Origin: CAZWUL01 sp964636625 | Lineage (GTDB): Bacteria > Atribacterota > Phoenicimicrobiia > Phoenicimicrobiales > Stramentimicrobiaceae | Reading direction: 5' to 3' | DNA length: 5,575 nt | NCBI GenBank assembly: GCA_964636625.1 | Contig: CAZWUL010000070.1 | Location: forward strand, 1-5,575 | Shown here: positions 1 to 5,575 of the stretch, piece after piece | How the letters are laid out: every line of letters begins with the position of its first letter | Position numbering within the stretch: position 1 is the first letter of the stretch | Program-made: the position numbers and the translations under genes | The notes under the pieces: model-generated | The model's input: only the letters and a program-made list of their open reading frames with translations | Told to the model about the DNA's origin: nothing | Database searches by the model: none

Positions 1-1
1 T

Positions 2-748
2 GTGGCCATGATAGGTGAAGTAATCTTTGATGCCAGTTCATCCTATGATCCAGATGGTTATATTACTTCCTATAGCTGGGAGTTAAAAATAGACGGTAAA
101 ACAATAGAAACATTCAGTAGAGAAAGAGCCATATATAAATTTGCTGAGCCCGGAAAGTATGAAATAATTCTGGTTGTTGTTGATGACCAGGGCGCAGAAG
201 ATGTAAAAATATTTACTATAGATATTGTTCCTTATACAGATCTTCCAGTTGCTCAATTTACCTATCGTTTAACCGATGGAGAAGAAGACATTTTTATTTT
301 TGACGGCTCAACTTCATACGGTCCCAGCCTCATTGTAGAGTATGAATGGGATTTTGGGGATGGCAGCATTCCGGGAACGGGTAAACAGGTAGAACACAGA
401 TTTGACTCTCCTGGTTCCTACTCTGTAACCCTAACCATTGTCGATGAGAATGGAGAGCGCGCAAAAGAAACAAAGCAAATCGATACCACAACTCTTCTGG
501 CGGCTTCTTTTAATTTTTCTCCTGGTGAACCGGGGATATCAGAGGCGGTGTATTTTGATGCCTCTTCTTCCTATGGTCTTAGACCCATCGACCTTTATCA
601 ATGGGATTTTGGTGATGGAAGTGAAGAAGTTTATGGGATAAATGTTGAGCATAGCTTTGCTGCCCCTGGAAGTTATTATGTTCGGTTAATAATTAATGAT
701 GAGTCTGGTGAAACCAGCATTGCCTCTCAAGAAATCACTGTTCTGACT
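2..748 (+). repeat. Three tandem PKD domains
   Basis: PKD domains are Ig-like beta-sandwiches of about 80-90 residues, common in exported proteins. Copy 1 (2-232) lacks its first strand at the window edge. It keeps FDASSSYDPDG and the AEPGKYEIILVVVDDQG strand pair, but has SWELKIDG instead of the usual WDFGDG. Copy 2 (245-490) starts PVAQFTY and has WDFGDG at residues 116-121, then DSPGSYSVTLTIVDENG. Copy 3 (500-748) has FDASSSYG, WDFGDG at residues 201-206 and AAPGSYYVRLIINDESG. The underlying DNA is also similar between copies at these motifs, for example tgggattttgg at about 348 and 602. They probably act as rigid spacers or binding modules ahead of the lectin-like repeats. Confidence 0.93.
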
Positions 749-2812
749 ATAGACGAAAACACCTTTATCCAATGCGGATTTATTCAAGCCAATAATGGCC
801 AAAGAATTCCCTTTCGAGCCGCCTTTGAAGGGCAACCTATTGTGGTTACTTCAGCGGTGCTAAATGGAAATGCCTCGGTCATCAGTACACCTAATAATAT
901 CACCAGTACCCATTTTGATATTCTAATTAACGACTCTGACGGTAATGATGTTTCAGATGCCTTGGTCCACTGGATTGCCTTTGTGCCTGATGCTCAAGTT
1001 CGCTGTCTGGGTGGAATTTCGGAAACAGGAGGTGAGCAAAGTGTTTCTATAATCTTTGATTCTCCTATAAACTTGAGAGAGAATGAACCATTAGTCGTAT
1101 TAACCAATACGGAAAAGGATAGGGCATTTCTAAGCAGAACGAGTAATGCTGATGAGAATGGATTTCAAGTATGGGTTTCCGATGCCCAGGGAGGGGCAGT
1201 GCATGCTTATATCTACTGGATAGCGGTTGTTCCAGACACAGTGAATGGTTTCCAGGGCTCAGTAGATACATTGAACAATGGTGAAGTAATCCTATTCGAT
1301 AATCCATTTCCCAATCAATCGGCAGTTGTTTGTAATAGTTCAACACCAGGAGTTATGGCCGGAGCGATTAGCAGTACTCCCCAGCAATTTACAGTTGGCC
1401 TTTCGACAGGACCAGCTGAAGTCAACTGGTTGGCCTTTGGCGGAGCCGTTCCCCCCTTGCAAACGGGCCAAATCAGGATTAGTTCCACGCCTGGCGGGGC
1501 AACGGTTTATCTAAATGGTTCTAATGTTGGTACAACTCCCTTTGATGATACTCTGGAGATAACCAATTTATCACCTGGGGAGTATACGGTAAGATTAGAA
1601 CTACAAGATTATCGTGTTTTCGAAACCATAGTTACTGTGAATCCGATGGCCACAGTAATAATCAATCCCAATTTACATAGCATTCCCGGAACTATTTTAG
1701 TGAGTTCAACCCCACCCGGTGCTACCATCAAAATAGATCATTCTCCAAATTACCCATTTTATTGGGATAATGAACAAGGTTGGGTGAATCCCGAATATGG
1801 CGAAACCCAGGATGAGCCAGTTGAATTAACACCAATCCCTCCTGGGGAACATACTCTGACTTTAGAACTTGAAGATTATAAAACCTGGTCTGAAATCCAC
1901 GATTTAGAACCAGGAGGCACATGGACAGTGAACGCAGTTTTGGAGCCCGATCCAGGTACGATTTCAGTTACCTCATCTCCTGCCGGAGCCAGTATTTATC
2001 TTGCTGAAGGAGATTGGACCGAGCAACCCGATTTAGAAGAGATAGTCTGGATTGAAAAAGGAGTGACTCCCACAGATGATATGTATGGAGCGGCCGTTCC
2101 TCTTGTATTGGATAATATTGCTGCTGGTACCTATACCATTAAATGTGTCTTGGATTATTATCAGGAAATCATCCAAACAATTCAGGTTGGTTCAAATCAG
2201 ATTACAGAAGTTTATTTTGAGCTGATTCCTGCCCGTGCTTACGTACAAATTAATGCCCAGGATGAACGGGGGCAACCTATTTCCAGTGCTGATAATAGTT
2301 TTTTACATCGTTTCGGTCAGGTTCATACTCTTGGACGTACAGATGAAAATGGCATCTTAGAAGGTGATTTGAATGCCGGAGTCTATACTTTAAGAGTTTG
2401 GAAAACAAATTATTTTGATTTCACTGAAGATATTGATTTAACTTCTTCCTATACTTCGGAAAATCCATTCGTGATTAATGCTATATTGGAAGGAAAACCT
2501 GGTTCAATAAATGTGACCTCTTCTCCTTCTGGAGCGACAGTGTATATTGCGGAAGGTGATCTGACAAATAATATTTATAGTTCACTATGGGAAGAAAAAG
2601 GGGAAACCACTCTAACGATTGAAAATTTACCTCAGGGTGTTTATACAGTTAAAGCTTCTCTGGAAAGTTATGTTCCTGAGGGGCTGCCAGATGATATCAT
2701 TATTCCGGATGAAGGGTATCCTTTTATAGAGACAGTTACTGTAAATCCGGGGCAAACAAGCGAAATTACCGCTAACTTCACTCAAATAACCGGTCATATC
2801 ATAATCAACTAA
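2..2812 (+). CDS. PKD / H-type-lectin-like / PEGA domain protein, N-terminal part (5' partial, ends at in-frame TAA)
   Basis: This is the open frame up to the TAA, 936 codons inside the window. The GTG at base 2 is not a believable start, because it lies inside a PKD domain whose first strand is missing, so the gene begins upstream. Domains by residue from base 2: PKD 1-77, 82-163 and 167-249; three H-type-lectin-like repeats 254-330, 331-411 and 412-482; PEGA 488-559, 562-649 and 651-743; a carboxypeptidase-regulatory-like sandwich 744-830; PEGA 833-929; and the first six residues of another PEGA (931-936). There is no transmembrane segment. The product would end in mid-domain, which is abnormal for a native C-terminus, and no hairpin terminator follows the stop. 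The likely role is a secreted or surface binding protein. The exact function is unknown. Confidence 0.88.
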   Translation: MAMIGEVIFDASSSYDPDGYITSYSWELKIDGKTIETFSRERAIYKFAEPGKYEIILVVVDDQGAEDVKIFTIDIVPYTDLPVAQFTYRLTDGEEDIFIFDGSTSYGPSLIVEYEWDFGDGSIPGTGKQVEHRFDSPGSYSVTLTIVDENGERAKETKQIDTTTLLAASFNFSPGEPGISEAVYFDASSSYGLRPIDLYQWDFGDGSEEVYGINVEHSFAAPGSYYVRLIINDESGETSIASQEITVLTIDENTFIQCGFIQANNGQRIPFRAAFEGQPIVVTSAVLNGNASVISTPNNITSTHFDILINDSDGNDVSDALVHWIAFVPDAQVRCLGGISETGGEQSVSIIFDSPINLRENEPLVVLTNTEKDRAFLSRTSNADENGFQVWVSDAQGGAVHAYIYWIAVVPDTVNGFQGSVDTLNNGEVILFDNPFPNQSAVVCNSSTPGVMAGAISSTPQQFTVGLSTGPAEVNWLAFGGAVPPLQTGQIRISSTPGGATVYLNGSNVGTTPFDDTLEITNLSPGEYTVRLELQDYRVFETIVTVNPMATVIINPNLHSIPGTILVSSTPPGATIKIDHSPNYPFYWDNEQGWVNPEYGETQDEPVELTPIPPGEHTLTLELEDYKTWSEIHDLEPGGTWTVNAVLEPDPGTISVTSSPAGASIYLAEGDWTEQPDLEEIVWIEKGVTPTDDMYGAAVPLVLDNIAAGTYTIKCVLDYYQEIIQTIQVGSNQITEVYFELIPARAYVQINAQDERGQPISSADNSFLHRFGQVHTLGRTDENGILEGDLNAGVYTLRVWKTNYFDFTEDIDLTSSYTSENPFVINAILEGKPGSINVTSSPSGATVYIAEGDLTNNIYSSLWEEKGETTLTIENLPQGVYTVKASLESYVPEGLPDDIIIPDEGYPFIETVTVNPGQTSEITANFTQITGHIIIN
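761..1447 (+). repeat. Three tandem repeats resembling H-type lectin domains
   Basis: Three units of 70-80 residues follow the PKD array: 761-991, 992-1234 and 1235-1447. Each has an F..F or F..P strand early (FRAAFEGQPIVVTS; IIFDSPINLRENEPLVVLT; ILFDNPFPNQSAVVC). A middle strand follows, with TSTHFDILI, ENGFQVWV or TPQQFTVGL. Each then ends on a WIAF-type strand: LVHWIAFVPD, YIYWIAVVPD, VNWLAFGG. This matches the pattern of the H-type lectin (discoidin C-terminal) fold, which binds N-acetylgalactosamine-type sugars in snail and slime-mould proteins. The first unit is the best match and the other two are more diverged. Sugar binding here is inference, and I cannot confirm binding-site residues by eye. 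Alternatively these are an unnamed beta-sandwich repeat. Confidence 0.6.
1463..2230 (+). repeat. PEGA domains 1 to 3
   Basis: PEGA domains are short beta-rich modules of exported proteins, named for a P-E-G-A-like turn. Copy 1 (1463-1678) is the compact form: IRISSTPGGATVYLNG, then LSPGEYTVRLELQDY and a closing strand. Copy 2 (1685-1948) has VSSTPPGATIKID, then about 30 extra residues rich in aromatics and acids before IPPGEHTLTLELEDYKTW. Copy 3 (1952-2230) has VTSSPAGASIYLAEGDW, an insert with W-I-E-K-G, then IAAGTYTIKCVLDYY. The compact copy fits the usual length of about 70 residues. The other two are longer, at roughly 88 and 93. The role is structural or wall-associated by family knowledge. 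Confidence 0.9.
2231..2491 (+). other. Carboxypeptidase-regulatory-like (transthyretin-type) beta-sandwich domain
   Basis: Residues 744-830 differ from the flanking PEGA copies. They begin AYVQINAQDERGQPISSAD, a typical strand followed by a G-x-P-I turn. They continue with GRTDENGILEGDLNAGVY and TLRVWKTNYFD. The T-D-E-N-G then G-x-Y-T-L-R-V pattern is the signature of the carboxypeptidase regulatory-like sandwich, found as an accessory module in many bacterial surface proteins. It sits between PEGA 3 and PEGA 4. No enzymatic residues are expected. A diverged PEGA is the alternative, but the opening strand and the DENG turn favour this call. Confidence 0.72.
2498..2788 (+). other. PEGA domain 4 (expanded form)
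   Basis: Residues 833-929 begin INVTSSPSGATVYIAEGD, nearly the same as PEGA 3 (ISVTSSPAGASIYLAEGD). An insert with W-E-E-K-G follows, then the core strand LPQGVYTVKASLESYVP, a second insert with PDDIIIPDEG, and the closing strand VTVNPGQTSEITANF. PEGA 3 and PEGA 4 resemble each other in DNA too (about 1970-2014 against 2517-2561). This suggests duplication of one within the gene, with the carboxypeptidase-regulatory-like module between them. Confidence 0.85.
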
Positions 2813-2998
2813 AATGAAGAAGAAGTGAATGTATTTATTGATGATGTAGCAATGAGTTCTCTAAGGAATATGCCAGTAGGGGGTTATCAGGTGCCTACAG
2901 GTGCGCATAACGTGCGGGTCACCAAGGACAATTTTATCCCCTACCAGACAGATATTCAAGTCGGATATCAGGAAACCGTCACAATTGAGGCGAATCTA
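2792..2998 (+). other. PEGA domain 5, split by the in-frame TAA
   Basis: Read through the stop, this is a compact PEGA domain of 69 codons. GHIIIN comes before the stop, and NEEEVNVFIDDVAM after it. Next come VPTGAHNVRVTKDNFIPY for the core PEGA turn and strand, then the closing strand QETVTIEANL. Length and strand order match PEGA 1 (about 72 residues). The domain is intact apart from the stop codon, so little sequence decay has followed the interruption. Confidence 0.88.
2810..2812 (+). other. In-frame TAA stop inside a PEGA domain
   Basis: The stop replaces one residue in the first strand of the fifth PEGA domain: the text reads GHIIIN, stop, NEEEVNVFIDD. It aligns without a gap to GQIRISSTPGGATVYLNG of the first PEGA copy. 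The codons at the matching position in the other four copies are tcc (1484), tca (1706), tca (1973) and tct (2519), all serine. TCA to TAA is a single C-to-A change. The reading frame is the same before and after, so no frameshift is involved. The base after the stop is A. No hairpin followed by a T-run lies downstream to mark a transcript end. Confidence 0.93.
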
Positions 2999-5575
2999 TA
3001 TCAGGCACTATCATTAACTGCTTTAATTGATGTGACACCTTCTTATGGTAAGCCACCTTTGGCGGTGGAATTTTCCGGATCCGGATCTGGGCCGGACGGA
3101 ACTATGATTACAAGCTATCATTGGGACTTTGGTGACGGCAATTCCTCAGATGACCAAAATCCCACTTATACTTACGAGGAGGCTGGACAATATCAAGTAA
3201 CCCTGACTATTACTGAGACTATTCCTGATCAGCCTGATAATACGGCATCTACAGATGTTTATATTAACGTACTGAGTTCAGATCAATTCATAGGAACTCC
3301 AGACTCAGGATGTCTGACCATTAGCTCTGATAGCAAAACTACTGGAAATGGTTTTAGTGAATATTCCGGCAATGTACTCTTGAATGGTTTTCTGGGGGTA
3401 ACCGGAACAATAACTGTTCATGGTGGACCAACTGGTGCAATTACCGGCACTGGAAAACTCATTACCGGAGTTGATGCACTTGATTCCGCGATTGCTGCTA
3501 TTAATACCGAGCAGAACTTTACTATTAAAGCCAAAGGTAGCGATGTGGGAGGCTGTTATCGTGAAATAACCTTTGATAACAATCCTTCCAGTTTTAGTTT
3601 TACTTATTATGGATTAGGTTTTGAAGTAAGTAATTTGAAGTTATATAGTAATAGGCTTGCTCTAGCCGGAAAGATGTCCTCCGTTGCCGGAATTCTTCCA
3701 GAGGTAGGATTAGGAATGAGCGTTTCTTCCTCCGGCTTTGATTTTGGAGGGAGAATTAAGCTTCCTGAAATTAAAATTCAAAGTTTCGGTATAGAAGATG
3801 CTTATCTTGAGCTGGATTTAGGCTGTGGGAATTGTTGGGGAGCGGGAATAACTTTTGAATTTCCACCAGCAGTGAAGATTAAAGTAGGAGGCGAGATTGG
3901 AGTTATGAATGGGAGTGTATACAAAATATTGGGGAAGGCAGCAGGTTTAAAACTCCCGATCGGAAATACGCCTGCATTTTTAGGCAGCATTAACGGTGGT
4001 CTAGAGCATTTTCTTCCCTGGGACCCGGACCCTCTCATATTAAGTGCGGGAGCAGGTTTTTATGCTGGTCCAGAAATTACCATTCCTTCCTTTAATTTAT
4101 TTAATGGAGCTTTGGCGTTATCAGGTGGCAATCTTCATTTATTGGGAGGAGATGTTAATTTGATCGTAGATTGTAGTGGTAAGTTTTCTGCAGAGGGTAC
4201 TGCCTATATTCTAGATAAGGATTTTGGTGAAATTGGAAGCGCAGGGATAATTGTAGATTTAAATAAAGGATTTTATGCCTGGGGTCGATATAGCAACCCG
4301 CCGGGAGATTTTGCTATATTAGTAGGTGACCTTGCGGGTAAAGTGGATTTTGATTTAGAATTTCAGGCTAGTGTTGCCGGAACTCTCCAGGTTCCGGAAG
4401 TTTTACCAATTATCGGAGGAATGAATTTCGGGCAGGCTGCCGGTTATATTGATAATGACCTGATTGCTGCCGGAGTGAAAATTGGTGACCGAATTTGTGT
4501 ACCTATCGCAGGATGTTATGATTTTAGTTTTCCTGTCTGTTTAATATTCTCATTTGATGACCCTGGGTTTGAAGTTGCTACGAACTGGGATGCCATTCAG
4601 GAAGTTACTTTAACCGGCATGCCTTATGATTACGCTCAATTTGCTCCGGTGCAATATGCTGGGATAGGTATTCCTATGTTTTCCTTAGCACAAGCAGATA
4701 GAAATCCAACCATTGAGCAGATCTTTGACCTGCCGGAAGGATTAGAGGTAGCCATATTCCACATGCAGGTATCTACCGAAGGCCTTCTTCCTGAATTTAC
4801 GGTCACTTCACCGGAGGGTATGATTTATGAACAAGGTAGAGATAATGCCTTATGGCAGGGCAATGAAGTGACCAGTGACCTTTGGTGTGCTGTTCCTGAT
4901 CCTTTACCTGGTAGTTGGATTGTTACCTCTGATATGGACTTACGGGATACGGAATATACGATTACGCTTTATAGGCTGAATCAGGAACCGACAATGGAAT
5001 TAACAACACCAGCAAATGAAATTATTGTAGAAAAGGGAACTCAAATTCCTATTACCTGGCAGGCCGAAGACCAAGATGATGATGCCATGATTCGTCTTTG
5101 CTATACCGAATCACCTATCCAGCAAATGGAAAACGGGCAACCCGCCTTCCCGGGGAATACCATTGTTAAAAATATTTCGGAAGACAGTGCGAAAAATACC
5201 TATACCTGGGATACCAAAGGAGTAGCTCCTGGCAAATATTATATCTATGCCGTTATATTTGATGGGAAGAATTTCCCTGTTTTTGCCTGGAGCAAAGGCA
5301 GTGTAACCATTCTGGATAGTAAATTTTCTCCACCTATCGGAGTTAAAGCTTATCAGGTTGGGTCTGGGGTTCGTGTAGAATGGAATAGTATGCCGAATGC
5401 TGCCGGATATCATATTTATTACCAGGAAGTTCAGGATCAGACTCCTCTGAACCTGGTATCCTCTTTTGCTATCTGGGAAGAGACGGAAGCTGAAATAAGA
5501 AACCTGTCATCCGGTAGGATCTATCGTATTGCCGTATCCGCCTTCCGGGAAGACGGGTATGAAAGTGACTATTCC
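2813..5575 (+). CDS. C-terminal part of the same protein: PEGA remainder, PKD, unknown beta-rich region, Ig-like, FnIII (3' partial)
   Basis: Translation in the same frame continues for 921 codons without a stop and leaves the window within an FnIII domain. It starts with the rest of the PEGA domain cut by the TAA, then PKD with a WDFGDG motif at 3122-3139, about 470 residues of unrecognised glycine-rich beta-type sequence, a beta-sandwich with PGSW, an Ig-like module, and FnIII. The left limit given is the first codon after the stop, not a proven start. Restart candidates are GTG 2825, ATG 2852 and ATG 2870. None has a well-placed ribosome binding site: AAGGA at 2863-2867 is only two bases from ATG 2870. 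A restarted product would also lack a signal peptide. It is best read as the downstream half of one broken gene. An automatic annotator might report it as a separate protein. Confidence 0.8.
3005..3274 (+). other. PKD domain 4
   Basis: The strand ALIDVTPSYGKPPLAVEFSG is followed by SGPDGTMITSYHWDFGDGN with the canonical WDFGDG at 3122-3139. Next are NPTYTYEEAGQYQVTLTIT and the closing strand STDVYINVL. All PKD landmarks are present, making it the most canonical copy in the window. It lies after the stop codon and directly before the unrecognised beta-rich region, so the downstream half keeps the architecture of the upstream half. Confidence 0.95.
3275..4681 (+). other. Unrecognised glycine-rich, beta-type region of about 470 residues with eight cysteines
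   Basis: I do not recognise this region. It alternates short hydrophobic strands of about 6-10 residues with glycine, asparagine and proline turns, for example LALAGKMSSVAGILPEVGLG, ITFEFPPAVKIKVGGEIG, LALSGGNLHLLGGDVNLIVD and FDLEFQASVAGTLQVPE. There is no clear helix, transmembrane segment or catalytic motif. Eight cysteine codons lie here, at 3311, 3554, 3824, 3833, 4172, 4496, 4514 and 4538, including a C-G-N-C pair. The N-terminal 936 codons hold only four. The pattern could be a beta-solenoid or an elongated beta-sheet layer. The first part, to about 3600, may be a separate small domain because its turns are richer in Thr and Gly (VTGTITVHGGPTGAITGTGK). Function unknown. Confidence 0.6.
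4682..4981 (+). other. Beta-sandwich domain with a PGSW motif
   Basis: After a loop (QADRNPTIEQIFDLPEG), strands LEVAIFHMQVS and PEFTVTSPEGMIYEQG lead to WCAVPDPLPGSWIVTSDMD and the final strand EYTITLYRLN. The combination of a T-S-P-E-G turn with a later P-x-P-G-S-W strand is common in C-terminal beta-sandwiches of exported proteases and of von Willebrand A-type proteins. There they assist secretion or ligand contact. I cannot assign it to a named family by eye. It links the beta-rich region to the Ig-like module. Confidence 0.5.
4982..5314 (+). other. Ig-like domain (TPANEIIVEKGTQIPITW type)
   Basis: The module starts EPTMELTTPANEIIVEKGTQ, then IPITWQAEDQDDDAMIRLCY, a typical first half of bacterial Ig-like repeats with a T-W-x-A-x-D-x-D-D stretch. 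The second half has TYTWDTKGVAPGKYYIYAVI and a closing strand FAWSKGSVTIL. The Y-T-W-D-T-x-G-V-A-P-G-x-Y turn is a familiar marker of this class in large secreted proteins. It is probably a spacer or weak binding module ahead of FnIII. An acidic D-Q-D-D-D run might bind calcium, but that is inference. Confidence 0.8.
5330..5575 (+). other. Fibronectin type III domain, cut by the window end
   Basis: The opening PPIGVKAYQVGSGVRVEWN fits strands A and B of FnIII with the conserved tryptophan. AAGYHIYYQEV follows as strand C, then IRNLSSGRIYRIAVSAFRED as strands E and F with the usual L-x-x-G-x-x-Y pattern. GYESDYS precedes the last strand, which lies outside the window. Only about one strand is missing, and the frame is still open at the final codon. 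More modules or a cell-surface anchor may follow. Confidence 0.88.

Larger units (their letters stand above)
1..5575 (+). pseudogene. Giant modular surface protein gene, open at both ends, interrupted by one in-frame TAA
   Basis: A single plus-strand frame stays open for 1858 codons apart from one TAA at 2810-2812, with no TAG or TGA in frame. Base 1 is the last base of a codon that starts upstream. Domain types repeat on both sides of the stop (PKD before and after, PEGA before and across), so the halves belong to one ancestral gene. The encoded chain reads PKD x3, H-type-lectin-like x3, PEGA x3, carboxypeptidase-regulatory-like, PEGA x2, PKD, unknown beta-rich region, beta-sandwich, Ig-like, FnIII. 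These are extracytoplasmic binding or spacer modules, so export and surface attachment are inferred. The signal peptide and any anchor lie outside the window. Whether this is a true pseudogene, a sequencing error or a readthrough gene cannot be settled here. No catalytic motif is visible. Confidence 0.6.

Noticed and set aside
1065..1346. Minus-strand open frame of 93 codons
   Set aside because: It lies antisense to the lectin-like repeats, which have clear domain homology on the plus strand. The antisense product shows no recognisable domain.
2816..2824. GAA triplet repeat beside the stop as a phase-variation tract
   Set aside because: There are only three units, and a change by whole triplets would neither shift the frame nor remove the TAA.
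2825..2872. Possible independent restart of translation after the stop (GTG 2825, ATG 2852, ATG 2870)
   Set aside because: No well-spaced ribosome binding site: AAGGA at 2863-2867 is two bases from ATG 2870, and only GAA repeats touch GTG 2825. A start here would cut a PEGA domain and give no signal peptide.
3074..3085. Twelve-base perfect palindrome tccggatccgga
   Set aside because: It encodes Ser-Gly-Ser-Gly within a PKD domain and is explained by codon use. There is no promoter or operator context.
3802..4038. Minus-strand open frame of 78 codons
   Set aside because: It is antisense to the continuous plus-strand frame. It has no recognisable motif and no ribosome binding site evidence.
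4377..4397. Hairpin ccggaac / gttccgg with a seven-base loop, resembling a terminator
   Set aside because: It lies inside the open coding frame, the stem is only seven pairs, and no run of T follows directly.
5111..5413. Minus-strand open frame of 100 codons
   Set aside because: It is antisense to the Ig-like and FnIII modules. The plus-strand reading is strongly supported, so this is a chance shadow.

Overview
The whole window is one long plus-strand coding stretch that begins before base 1 and runs past base 5575. I see no intergenic space, promoter, ribosome binding site, terminator, RNA gene, mobile element or CRISPR array. One reading frame (codons starting at base 2, 5, 8 and so on) covers 1858 codons. 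It is broken only by a single TAA at 2810-2812.

The product is a very large, modular, presumably secreted or cell-surface protein built from repeated beta-sandwich modules. From the N-terminal side, the order is: three PKD domains (2-748, the first cut by the window edge); three tandem repeats resembling H-type lectin domains (761-1447); three PEGA domains (1463-2230); a carboxypeptidase-regulatory-like beta-sandwich (2231-2491); a fourth PEGA (2498-2788); and a fifth PEGA (2792-2998) that contains the TAA. After the stop, the same frame continues with a fourth PKD (3005-3274), about 470 residues of glycine-rich beta-type sequence that I do not recognise (3275-4681), a beta-sandwich with a PGSW motif (4682-4981), an Ig-like module (4982-5314) and a fibronectin type III domain cut by the right edge (5330-5575).

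The central observation is that the TAA falls inside a PEGA domain whose two halves align without a gap to the other PEGA copies. In all four other copies the matching codon is a TCN serine codon (tcc, tca, tca, tct). One C-to-A change in a TCA codon explains the stop. The parsimonious reading is one gene interrupted by a recent nonsense mutation or a sequencing error. Readthrough or suppression is possible but not shown.

Base composition looks low to moderate in GC (roughly 40-45% by eye). PKD, PEGA, Ig-like and FnIII arrays of this kind occur in large exported proteins of anaerobic bacteria, candidate bacterial phyla and some archaea. The sequence does not let me name the organism. No enzyme active site is visible. 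A role in adhesion, carbohydrate binding or surface-layer structure is inferred from the domain types only.
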